Positions 8,221-14,968 of a stretch of 23,365 nt of DNA are shown piece by piece; within the stretch, counting starts at the first letter, position 1; every line of letters begins with the position of its first letter. The notes under the pieces are model-generated. The model was not told the origin of the DNA. It saw only the letters and a list, made by a program, of their open reading frames with translations, and ran no database searches. Source of the stretch: Akkermansiaceae bacterium (GTDB taxonomy: Bacteria; Verrucomicrobiota; Verrucomicrobiia; Verrucomicrobiales; Akkermansiaceae); contig JALZVA010000096.1 of assembly GCA_023301335.1 (NCBI GenBank), positions 1-23,365 on the forward strand, given 5' to 3'. Both the position numbers and the translations under genes were made by a program.

Positions 8221-8225
8221 AGGAG
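8221..8225 (+). promoter_or_regulatory. Ribosome binding site of nadC
   Basis: AGGAG lies 5 bases before the nadC ATG. It is one of few clear Shine-Dalgarno sites in the window; AGGAAGGG before the hemX-like gene (10505-10512) is another. Confidence 0.7.
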
Positions 8226-8230
8226 CAAGT

Positions 8231-9079
8231 ATGAGTGATCACGTAGAAACTTTAATCGAGATGGCTCTTGCCGAGGATGTTGGCTCGGGCGATGTGACTT
8301 CGGAGTATTTTGTGCCTGAGGAGGCGATGGCAAAAGGCTTCATGCTTGTGAAACAAGCTGGTGTCGTTGCTGGATATGATGTGGTTAGGCAAGTGTTTGA
8401 GAAAGTCGATCCTAGAGTGAAGCTAAAAATGCTGGTGCCAGAAGGGACAAAAGTAGAGGAAATGACGAGGGTAATCCAGATTGAAGGACCTGCCCGCTCA
8501 GTTCTCACTGCCGAGCGTGTATCTCTTAATTTTATGCAACGTCTCTCAGGGGTTGCAACCAAAACGGCAAGTTACAGTGACCTAATTGCCCACACTTCTG
8601 CTAAATTGTTAGACACGCGAAAGACTACCCCAGGGTGGAGGAAGCTTGAAAAACAGGCCGTGCTCGTCGGTGGAGGGAGTAATCACCGCATGGGCTTGTA
8701 TGACCGTGCCATGGTAAAGGATAATCACTTGGTAGCTCAGCACGATATTGCGTCGCTCCAGGCTGCTATTCATAAACTTAAAACGGATAAGCCAGATGTC
8801 GAAGTAGAGCTGGAGACGGATACACTAGAACAAGTGGAGGCGTTTTTGGATTTAGAAGGAGTGACTTACATTTTGTTAGATAACATGTCTAATGAGATGC
8901 TGTTGAAGGCTGTGGAAATGCGGGGAGATCGGAGTGTGCTGTTAGAAGCGAGTGGAGGAGTGACCCATGAAACGATAAAAGAGATTGCAGAGACAGGGGT
9001 AGACTTTATCTCAGTAGGAGCCTTGACGCATTCAGCTGTAGCCTTGGATATATCCTTAGAGTTTATCCCAGTTGAGTAA
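8231..9079 (+). CDS. nadC: Nicotinate-nucleotide pyrophosphorylase (carboxylating), quinolinate phosphoribosyltransferase
   Basis: Cytoplasmic enzyme of de novo NAD synthesis: quinolinate plus PRPP gives nicotinate mononucleotide, CO2 and pyrophosphate. At 282 aa it has normal length. The N-terminus has EDVGSGDVTSEYF. The active-site stretch holds DTRKTTPGWR, then KQAVLVGGGSNHRMGLYDR and MVKDNHL. The barrel ends carry VEVELETDTLEQ, LLDNMSNEML, LEASGGV and ISVGALTHS, all classic NadC blocks. The start ATG has an AGGAG site 5 bases upstream. The stop overlaps the next start by one base (TAATG), so the coiled-coil protein downstream is translationally coupled. nadA and nadB are not in this window. 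Confidence 0.97.
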   Translation: MSDHVETLIEMALAEDVGSGDVTSEYFVPEEAMAKGFMLVKQAGVVAGYDVVRQVFEKVDPRVKLKMLVPEGTKVEEMTRVIQIEGPARSVLTAERVSLNFMQRLSGVATKTASYSDLIAHTSAKLLDTRKTTPGWRKLEKQAVLVGGGSNHRMGLYDRAMVKDNHLVAQHDIASLQAAIHKLKTDKPDVEVELETDTLEQVEAFLDLEGVTYILLDNMSNEMLLKAVEMRGDRSVLLEASGGVTHETIKEIAETGVDFISVGALTHSAVALDISLEFIPVE

Positions 9080-9648
9080 TGAAGCTGTTTGTAGTTTTTC
9101 TTTTGACCTTATACTCTGCTCCTCATTTGCGGGCAGAAGAGTTGATCGATAAGGTGATGCACCGAGTTCGGATCGAGAAAAAATTAGAAGAACTAGGATA
9201 CTCGAAGTGGTTTAAAGTACAGCAGCTGTTAGTAGAACAGATAAGCCTCGCCGCACAGGCACAAATTAAAGCTGCGGAGCATAAAAACGAGCTCTTAAGC
9301 CTAAGAGATGATCTTGGAGACTTACGAGAGCTTCAATCAGACTTGGTGAAAGCAAAGGCTGAAGAGGATCCAGAGGAAGCCAAGGCATTAGCCCTTACTT
9401 ATGAGACGAAAAATGCTGGGATCGAAGAAAAAATAGCGAATGTGAAAAAAGAGCAGATTGCCTTACATAAAATTGCCCAGAAGCATAAGAAACTCTACCA
9501 GCAGTTAGGAGGAGTAGAGAAAGAACTGCGTAAAAAAGTAGATGTAAATCGTGAGGAAATTAACGGCCTTATACCCGAGCTGAAAGCTCTACAGGGAACA
9601 ATCAAGGAGCTTGATGAGGAGCCCAGGCAGAAGTCAGATATCCGATGA
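9079..9648 (+). CDS. Secreted coiled-coil protein of unknown function
   Basis: I do not recognise a family. The first 19 residues (MKLFVVFLLTLYSAPHLRA) form a short signal peptide with likely cleavage after LRA. There is no lipobox cysteine, so the roughly 170-aa mature protein should be periplasmic. It is almost wholly helical, rich in Lys, Glu, Leu and Gln, with long predicted coiled coils (about 60-135 and 140-175) and no cysteine or catalytic motif. A structural, tethering or chaperone-like role is possible but not shown. Its start overlaps the nadC stop by one base and its stop overlaps the HAD gene start by four bases (ATGA), so all three are likely made together. It seems unrelated in function to nadC. 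Confidence 0.75.
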   Translation: MKLFVVFLLTLYSAPHLRAEELIDKVMHRVRIEKKLEELGYSKWFKVQQLLVEQISLAAQAQIKAAEHKNELLSLRDDLGDLRELQSDLVKAKAEEDPEEAKALALTYETKNAGIEEKIANVKKEQIALHKIAQKHKKLYQQLGGVEKELRKKVDVNREEINGLIPELKALQGTIKELDEEPRQKSDIR

Positions 9649-10424
9649 ATACTCTGGGAGGTAAGTTGTTAAGCTTTGACTTTGATGGCACCCTTTATGG
9701 TTCCTTTCAAAAGCCCTATGTCAGTCAGGAATGCTTGGAGTTGATTGAGCAGTTCTCACGTAATGGAGCACTTTGGGGAATCAATACAGGACGCGCGTAT
9801 GACCTGCTACAGGAGGGCTTAGCAGAGGCGAGTTTTCTCTCCTTACCAGATTTTTTCGTGGTGAAGGAGCGTGAGGTGTTTTTTAAAAAAGAGGACGGTT
9901 ATGAAGCGGATCTATCGTGGAATGGGAAGTGTGAAAAACTGCATCGTGAGATGTATGATCGAGAAATTAGTTTAATGCAGCGTCTTAAAGAGTTTGTTCA
10001 GACTCAGACCTTAGCAGAGTGGATTTCAGAAGAAGGCGATGAGGCTGGAGTGGTCGCAACTTCGGTGGAAGAAATGGATCGAATTGTGCAGCATATCGAG
10101 ATGGAGTTAAAATCTGTTAGTGGAGTAGATTATTTGCGGAGTACTATTTATTTACGCTTCACTCATGCCGATTTTCATAAGGGAACAGCACTGAAGTATG
10201 TGGCTGAGAGGTTTGAAGTGGCTGTGGAGGATACCTTTGCGATGGGAGATGGGGAAAATGACCTTGGGATGCTTAACCCGCGTTATGCTGGTCGCCTTGC
10301 CTGTCCTTCGAATGCTGTGGAATTAGTGAAAAATCGAATGAGGGAAGAAGGTGGCTATGTGGCAGATGCCGAGGTCTCAGAAGGAGTTGTCGAGGCTCTA
10401 AAACATCACTTTTTAACGGATTAG
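9645..10424 (+). CDS. HAD-superfamily (Cof/IIB-type) phosphatase
   Basis: Cytoplasmic HAD hydrolase of 259 aa. Motif I is SFDFDGTLYG with the nucleophile and acid/base pair D12/D14. A IIB-type cap fills about residues 85-170. The motif III lysine is in HKGTALKYV, and motif IV is MGDGENDLGML. This architecture is shared with Cof-type sugar-phosphate and sucrose-phosphate phosphatases. The substrate is unknown but probably a small phosphorylated metabolite. Start ATG 9645 overlaps the preceding stop by four bases. It seems to be the last gene of the unit starting at the FtsB-like or kinase gene; a new promoter for the hem operon follows. No terminator hairpin was found after it. Confidence 0.87.
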   Translation: MNTLGGKLLSFDFDGTLYGSFQKPYVSQECLELIEQFSRNGALWGINTGRAYDLLQEGLAEASFLSLPDFFVVKEREVFFKKEDGYEADLSWNGKCEKLHREMYDREISLMQRLKEFVQTQTLAEWISEEGDEAGVVATSVEEMDRIVQHIEMELKSVSGVDYLRSTIYLRFTHADFHKGTALKYVAERFEVAVEDTFAMGDGENDLGMLNPRYAGRLACPSNAVELVKNRMREEGGYVADAEVSEGVVEALKHHFLTD

Positions 10425-10466
10425 AGAGCCAAGTCCGTGTAAGAGCGTGTGGGGTAAAGAGGGAGA

Positions 10467-10475
10467 TGCTATAAT
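10467..10475 (+). promoter_or_regulatory. Extended -10 promoter of the hemX-like/hemA/hemC/cobA-hemD operon
   Basis: A perfect TGCTATAAT lies 41 bases before the hemX-like start. No consensus -35 is present at 17 bp (GTGTGG). The same nonamer occurs upstream of the minus-strand sugar operon, which supports its being a housekeeping promoter form in this organism. Confidence 0.6.
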
Positions 10476-10516
10476 AACTTGCATTTTCAGCATTTTGCGA
10501 CCATAGGAAGGGCGAG

Positions 10517-11296
10517 ATGGAACCTTCAGTAGGAGCACATGCCGCATCCTTATGTTTCGCATTAGTGGCGGCAATTTTTGGGTTTTTATCCTTAAGAAAA
10601 GGAAAAAAATCCCATTGGACTATTGTGTTGATGACTGGAGCCTTTATTGCTCAGTGCGCATTTCTTTATTTTCGCGGAGAGATGCGGGGAAAATGTCCGT
10701 TAGGCGACTGGGGTGAGATCCTCATGTTCATTGCGTGGTCGCTGACCTTATTTTACATGTTTATAGGCCCCGCGTATAGGGTTTCTCTCTTAGGGTTGTT
10801 TAGTACGCCTTTAGTTTCGATCATGACAGGAGTGGCATTGATTCCTGGATTATTAGAATCCTCTCCAGAGCGGATTACGAAAGGGTCGGTCGATGCATGG
10901 GGTGAGCTGCATGCGGCATTATCTGTGCTTTCTTATGGAGCCTTAGCATTGGGTATGGTGGCTGCGGTGATGTTCTTAGTTCTCGATAAACAACTAAAGA
11001 AGCAGAAACTCACGGGTGTCTTATTTAAGAATATGCCTCCAGTGTTTCAGTTGATAGCACTTTCAAAACGGCTTACTTGGGTTGGATTAGTGATTTTAAC
11101 TGCTGGTATTCTCAGTAGCTTTAAAATGCATAATTTCTCCTCTAATAGTCCGCATTTGTGGACGGCTGTGGGAGTGTGGGTAGCTTACCTTGGTTTTCTT
11201 ATTTGGTCTGAAGTCATAGGGATGACGCCAAGATCATTTGCCAAGTGCTGCGGGATATTGTTTTTTGCCTCTCTTGTTCCCTTTGCGCTAATCTAA
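10517..11296 (+). CDS. HemX/CcsA-like integral membrane protein (cytochrome c assembly family)
   Basis: Polytopic inner-membrane protein of 259 aa with about eight hydrophobic segments, in the HemX/CcsA (YpjD-like) family. The most telling block is ELHAALSVLSYGALALGMV, with the conserved histidine, followed by a basic loop (DKQLKKQK), as in HemX. The tryptophan-rich haem-handling WWD segment of true CcsA proteins is not visible; the corresponding loop near HNFSSNSPHLWTAV lacks it. It therefore resembles HemX more than a cytochrome c synthase. Bacillus HemX lies beside hemA and influences GluTR levels. Here the gene stop (TAA) is immediately followed by the hemA ATG, so close coupling with hemA is likely. 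Start ATG 10517 has AGGAAGGG just upstream. Confidence 0.82.
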   Translation: MEPSVGAHAASLCFALVAAIFGFLSLRKGKKSHWTIVLMTGAFIAQCAFLYFRGEMRGKCPLGDWGEILMFIAWSLTLFYMFIGPAYRVSLLGLFSTPLVSIMTGVALIPGLLESSPERITKGSVDAWGELHAALSVLSYGALALGMVAAVMFLVLDKQLKKQKLTGVLFKNMPPVFQLIALSKRLTWVGLVILTAGILSSFKMHNFSSNSPHLWTAVGVWVAYLGFLIWSEVIGMTPRSFAKCCGILFFASLVPFALI

Positions 11297-12295
11297 ATGA
11301 AAGTCTATTGTATAGGTTTAAATCATGAGACTGCTCCCGTGGAAGTGAGAGAGCAGTTTGCCGTAACGGCACCTCAGCAAGGAGAGGTGAGTAAAGAGAT
11401 AGCACAGCTTGAAGGTGTGGAAGAAGCGGTGGTGCTCTCGACCTGTAACCGAATGGAAGTTTACCTAGTTGTAGAAAATGTAGAACAAGCAGATGACTTT
11501 GTGAAACATCATCTAGCAGGGCAGAAAGTGAGCAGAGAGTTAGACCAGCATTTTTATACAAAAGAAGACACCCATGCCGTGTGTCACCTTTGTAATGTAG
11601 TCTCGGGAATCAATTCCATGGTCATCGGGGAAACGGAAATTTTCGGGCAAGTGAAGGAAGCTTACCGCCAAGCACATGCAAAGGAAGCCACCGGTGGGAT
11701 CCTTAATAAACTCTTTCAGAAATCCTTTTCGGTGGGTAAAAAAGTCCGTAACCAAACTCAAATTCAAATCGGGCAGACTTCTGTGGGTTCAGTTGCCGTA
11801 GATCTTGCAGAGAAAATTTTTGGACACCTGAAGAATAGTCAGGTGATGGTAGTCGGAGCTGGAGAGATGAGCCGTACTACTGCACAGAGCCTTCGGAGCC
11901 GTGGGGCAAAGAGCATCATCGTGGCAAACCGCTCGCATGAACGCGCCGTCGACCTCGCCAACGAACTAAAAGGTGAGGCCGTGAAGTTTGATGAATTTGA
12001 TAAAGTCTTAGCTAAAGTTGATGTCGTTGTGTCCTCCACTGGAGCACCACACACGGTGATCCTTCCTGAGCATGTAGAAGCAGTGAGGAAAAAGCGTAAA
12101 TACCGACCAATATTCTTCATTGATATCGCTGTCCCACGTGATATTGATCCCAAGGTTGGGGAAATTGAGGAAGTCTATCTGTATGATTTAGATAGTCTGC
12201 AGCAGTTAGCTGAAGAAGGAAAAAGTAAACGCCAAGAACAGGTCGATTACTGTATAGAAATTATTGAAACTGAGGTGGAAAAAATACTCTTATAA
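11297..12295 (+). CDS. hemA: Glutamyl-tRNA reductase, apparently short form
   Basis: First committed step of C5-pathway tetrapyrrole synthesis: NADPH reduction of glutamyl-tRNA(Glu) to glutamate-1-semialdehyde. Catalytic domain: CIGLNHETAPVEVRE and the nucleophile C50 in LSTCNRMEVY. Next come GINSMVIGETEIFGQVKEAY, the NADPH Rossmann domain (VMVVGAGEMSRTTAQSLRSR) and FFIDIAVPRDIDP, then YLYDLDSLQQL. At 332 aa it is much shorter than usual (about 400-460): it ends where the spinal helix should lead into the C-terminal dimerisation bundle. The hemC ATG overlaps its stop by one base (TAATG), so nothing has been displaced by an obvious frameshift. Activity and the dimer interface are the open points; identity is not in doubt. 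Confidence 0.96.
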   Translation: MKVYCIGLNHETAPVEVREQFAVTAPQQGEVSKEIAQLEGVEEAVVLSTCNRMEVYLVVENVEQADDFVKHHLAGQKVSRELDQHFYTKEDTHAVCHLCNVVSGINSMVIGETEIFGQVKEAYRQAHAKEATGGILNKLFQKSFSVGKKVRNQTQIQIGQTSVGSVAVDLAEKIFGHLKNSQVMVVGAGEMSRTTAQSLRSRGAKSIIVANRSHERAVDLANELKGEAVKFDEFDKVLAKVDVVVSSTGAPHTVILPEHVEAVRKKRKYRPIFFIDIAVPRDIDPKVGEIEEVYLYDLDSLQQLAEEGKSKRQEQVDYCIEIIETEVEKILL

Positions 12296-13233
12296 TGAAG
12301 GACCAATTAATAGTCGGAACCCGAGGTAGTGCCCTAGCACTCGTCCAGGCAGAAATGACGGAGCAGCTTTTACGCACGGCATTCCCTGATAAAACGATCG
12401 TAAGGAAGGTCATCACTACCACAGGAGATAGGCGCACGGATGTGGCGCTAAGCGAAGTCGCAAAGGTGGAAGGTGTGTTAGATAAAGGAGTATTTACCAA
12501 GGAATTAGAAATCGCTCTTGAAGCTGGAGAGATAGATCTTGCTGTGCATAGCTTAAAAGATGTTCCGACAGTGCTTCCGGAAGGATTTGAGATTTCTTCT
12601 GTACTCGAGCGAGCAGCGGTAAACGATATCTTAGTGAGTAAGCTGGTGGGAGGACTAGCAGCTTTACCTGAAGGAGCTTGTGTCGCCACCAGTAGTGTGC
12701 GGAGGCAGCGCATGATTCAGTGGATGCGTCCTGATCTTAAGTTAGTAGATATCCGTGGGAATGTGCCGACCCGATTACGTAAACTCGCCGAGTCTTCAGA
12801 GATGGATGCCATCATCCTTGCCGAAGCTGGATTACAGCGTCTTGGTTATGATCCAGAAGGAGAGATGCAAACTGAAGCAGGGAGTGTGTTTGGCGCCATC
12901 CTTGACCCTGAGCAGTTTCTTCCTGCAGCTGGGCAAGGCGCAGTTGGGATAGAAACTCGAATCGATGATGCAGAGACAAAGGCCTGTGTGCAAGCGATCT
13001 GCCACCAAGATACGTTCATTAGGATCACTGCCGAGCGTAAATTTTTACATCTGTTAGATGCCGGCTGTCACACTCCTGTTGGAGTTTCCACACACTTATT
13101 TGGTGAAAAACTACTCATGGAAGCGATCGTGTTCGATGAAGATGGACACGAAGAACCAAAAACCGCTGAGCTCTCTGGAGAGCGGCAAGGCCCAGAGGCC
13201 GTAGCCACACAACTTTACCAATCACTATCATGA
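12295..13233 (+). CDS. hemC: Hydroxymethylbilane synthase (porphobilinogen deaminase)
   Basis: Joins four porphobilinogen molecules into linear hydroxymethylbilane, using a covalent dipyrromethane primer. 312 aa, normal length. Recognisable blocks are IVGTRGSALALVQAE, TTTGDRRTDVAL, DLAVHSLKDVPTVLPEGF, SSVRRQRMIQW, DIRGNVPTRLRKL, AAGQGAVGIE and HLLDAGCHTPVGV. The cysteine of that last motif (C258) is the dipyrromethane attachment residue. The start ATG shares a base with the hemA stop, and the stop overlaps the next start by four bases (ATGA), a fully coupled hem cluster. The protein ends in the usual small C-terminal domain (about 235-312). Confidence 0.97.
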   Translation: MKDQLIVGTRGSALALVQAEMTEQLLRTAFPDKTIVRKVITTTGDRRTDVALSEVAKVEGVLDKGVFTKELEIALEAGEIDLAVHSLKDVPTVLPEGFEISSVLERAAVNDILVSKLVGGLAALPEGACVATSSVRRQRMIQWMRPDLKLVDIRGNVPTRLRKLAESSEMDAIILAEAGLQRLGYDPEGEMQTEAGSVFGAILDPEQFLPAAGQGAVGIETRIDDAETKACVQAICHQDTFIRITAERKFLHLLDAGCHTPVGVSTHLFGEKLLMEAIVFDEDGHEEPKTAELSGERQGPEAVATQLYQSLS

Positions 13234-14744
13234 AAAAAACGGGAATATGTTACCTTGTAGGAGCTGGTCCAGGAGACATCGGCCTAGTCACTCTGAAAGC
13301 TAAAGAATGCATCGAGAATGCCGACGTGCTAGTCTATGATGCGCTAAGTTCTCCTGAGCTACTCAGCTGGGCACCAGAGCACTGTGAAAAGATCTATGCT
13401 GGGAAGCGTGCACTTGATCATGCCATCCCTCAAGGAGATCTGAATCAGCTGTTAGTAGAAAAAACCCAAGAAGGAAAAATGGTAGTCCGCCTCAAAGGTG
13501 GGGACCCAATGATCTTTGGACGTGGGGGTGAAGAAGCCGCTGAGCTAGCGGAAGCGGGTGTTGAGTTTGAGATCGTCCCTGGTATTTCATCCACCATCGC
13601 AGGGCCATGCTACGCAGGAATCCCTGTCACCCATCGGGACCATTGCACTCAGTTAACCATCTTCACAGGGCATGAAGACCCGACCAAGGGAGAATCTACG
13701 ATCGACTATAAGCAACTTGCCGAAGCACCTGGTACCAAGGTGTTTGTCATGGGAGTCGCCAGACTTGGTGAAATCACTACATCCTTGATCGAATCAGGGG
13801 CAGCACCAGACACACTGATTGCTCTAACAAGATGGGCCACCACAGGAAAACACCTCACCATCGAAGGAACCTTATCGACCATTACGGAGATTGCACAGAA
13901 GGCGAACTTCAAGTCACCAGCAGTGGCAGTAATCGGTGACGTGGTGAAAGAACGTCAGAAAATTAACTGGTTTGAAAAACGGCCACTTCTCGGGAAACGT
14001 ATCGTCGTAACCCGCACACGCCCACAGGCAGGGAAGATGAGTAAACTACTCGCTGATAAAGGTGCTGATGTAATTGAGCTCCCGACGATCCGCATCGAAC
14101 ACCCAGATGACAAAGAAGGCTTTGCTGAGTTGGTGACGACTGCACATGAATACGATTGGCTCGTTTTCACCAGCCCTAATGGAGTAGATAAATTCTTTGA
14201 TGCGTTTTACGCCGTGTATGGCGATGCCAGAAGTATTGGCGGAGTGCGTATTGCAGCCGTCGGCCCAGGCACAAAACGTAAGATTAATGACTACCACCTA
14301 GGTGTCGATCTGATGCCAGAAAAGCACGTGGCGGAAGAACTAGTAAAAACCTTTGCCTCTGAGCAGAGTATTGAAAACCAGCGGATTCTTTGGGTACGCC
14401 CAGCAGATGCTCGCCCAGTAGTGAGTGATGGCCTCGGATCACTTGGCGCAATCGTTGATGACTGTATTGCTTATAAAACGGTAATGGAAACAGAAGACCC
14501 AACGGGGGCTGTGAAGATGATCACCGAAGAAGGAGCGGATATCGTGACCTTTGCCAGTGCATCCGCAGCAGAAAATTTCCAGGCTCTGAACCTTCCATTA
14601 CCAGAGCATTGCCAGATCGCATCGATCGGCCCGGTCACCTCGACCGCTCTTGCGGGGATGAAGATGGTGCCGCATATCGAAGCTCGTGAGCATAATATCC
14701 CAGGCTTTGTAGAGGCTATCGTGGAAGCGTGTAAAAAAGATTAA
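13230..14744 (+). CDS. cobA-hemD: Fused uroporphyrinogen-III C-methyltransferase / uroporphyrinogen-III synthase (CobA-HemD)
   Basis: Two-domain enzyme of 504 aa. Residues 1 to about 245 are a SAM-dependent uroporphyrinogen-III methyltransferase: VGAGPGDIGLVTLKA, LVYDALSSPELL, RLKGGDPMIFGRGGEEA and SSTIAGPCYAGIPVTHRDH. From about 253 (KRIVVTRTRPQAG) to the end is uroporphyrinogen-III synthase, a poorly conserved family, with WLVFTSPNGVDKFFDAF, AAVGPGTKRKI, ILWVRPADARPVV, FASASAAENF and IASIGPVTSTAL. The HemD half closes hydroxymethylbilane to uroporphyrinogen III; the CobA half methylates it to precorrin-2 for sirohaem, B12 or d1-type products. The fusion is known in several phyla. It is the last gene of the coupled hem operon. 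Later haem genes (hemB, hemL, hemE onward) are not in the window. Confidence 0.95.
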   Translation: MKKTGICYLVGAGPGDIGLVTLKAKECIENADVLVYDALSSPELLSWAPEHCEKIYAGKRALDHAIPQGDLNQLLVEKTQEGKMVVRLKGGDPMIFGRGGEEAAELAEAGVEFEIVPGISSTIAGPCYAGIPVTHRDHCTQLTIFTGHEDPTKGESTIDYKQLAEAPGTKVFVMGVARLGEITTSLIESGAAPDTLIALTRWATTGKHLTIEGTLSTITEIAQKANFKSPAVAVIGDVVKERQKINWFEKRPLLGKRIVVTRTRPQAGKMSKLLADKGADVIELPTIRIEHPDDKEGFAELVTTAHEYDWLVFTSPNGVDKFFDAFYAVYGDARSIGGVRIAAVGPGTKRKINDYHLGVDLMPEKHVAEELVKTFASEQSIENQRILWVRPADARPVVSDGLGSLGAIVDDCIAYKTVMETEDPTGAVKMITEEGADIVTFASASAAENFQALNLPLPEHCQIASIGPVTSTALAGMKMVPHIEAREHNIPGFVEAIVEACKKD

Positions 14745-14815
14745 GACACAATCATATAAAGAATTAACTTCTTATTTTAAGGGGGAGCAAGAGGAATAAT
14801 TACGGGAGAATTCTA

Positions 14816-14840
14816 AGCTCTAAGCATTTTTTGCAGAGCT
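14816..14840 (+). promoter_or_regulatory. Hairpin 1 in the hemD-ilvC gap
   Basis: AGCTCT (14816-14821) pairs with AGAGCT (14835-14840). Inside, after an AA bulge, GCA pairs with TGC around a five-T loop. No T run follows, so it is a weak candidate for the hem operon terminator and may instead belong to the ilvC leader. Confidence 0.4.
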
Positions 14841-14887
14841 ATCTTGCCAAATCGTTAAAAAGACAGGTGATTGTCTTGACGATTTAG
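14831..14887 (+). CDS. Possible ilvC leader peptide ending VIVLTI
   Basis: An 18-codon frame starting at TTG 14831 reads MQSYLAKSLKRQVIVLTI if TTG is used, or just six residues from GTG 14867, then TAG. The last six codons encode Val, Ile, Val, Leu, Thr, Ile, the residues expected in an attenuation leader for branched-chain amino acid genes. They lie across hairpin 2, upstream of ilvC. Against it: no ATG, no clear ribosome binding site, and no terminator hairpin with a T run between it and ilvC. Chance is a real alternative. Confidence 0.2.
   Translation: MQSYLAKSLKRQVIVLTI
14849..14885 (+). promoter_or_regulatory. Hairpin 2 / inverted repeat upstream of ilvC
   Basis: Nested inverted repeat: AAATCGT (14849-14855) with ACGATTT (14879-14885), and inside it AAGACA (14860-14865) with TGTCTT (14872-14877) around the loop GGTGAT. 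That is 13 paired bases with a small asymmetric internal loop. It overlaps a TTGACG (14876-14881) that could be a -35, though the -10 at 17 bp (CAATTT) is poor. It could be an operator or an RNA leader element of ilvC. Read on the minus strand, the inner stem is followed by several T residues. Confidence 0.45.
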
Positions 14888-14968
14888 TGAAAACTTTGCA
14901 ATTTCCCTCGACCTTCTCGTCGTTAAAGACTTTTGAAGAGACAAAACAAATCAACACCAGATTATTAA

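Noticed and set aside
10469..10483. PerR-box-like match (TATAAT then imperfect repeat) upstream of the hem operon
   Set aside because: Only the half that coincides with the -10 element matches well; the other arm of TTATAATNATTATAA does not, so the match is explained by the promoter.
14816..14840. Hairpin 1 as a firm rho-independent terminator of the hem operon
   Set aside because: It has a usable stem but is followed by ATCTTGCC rather than a T run, so it is listed only as a hairpin.
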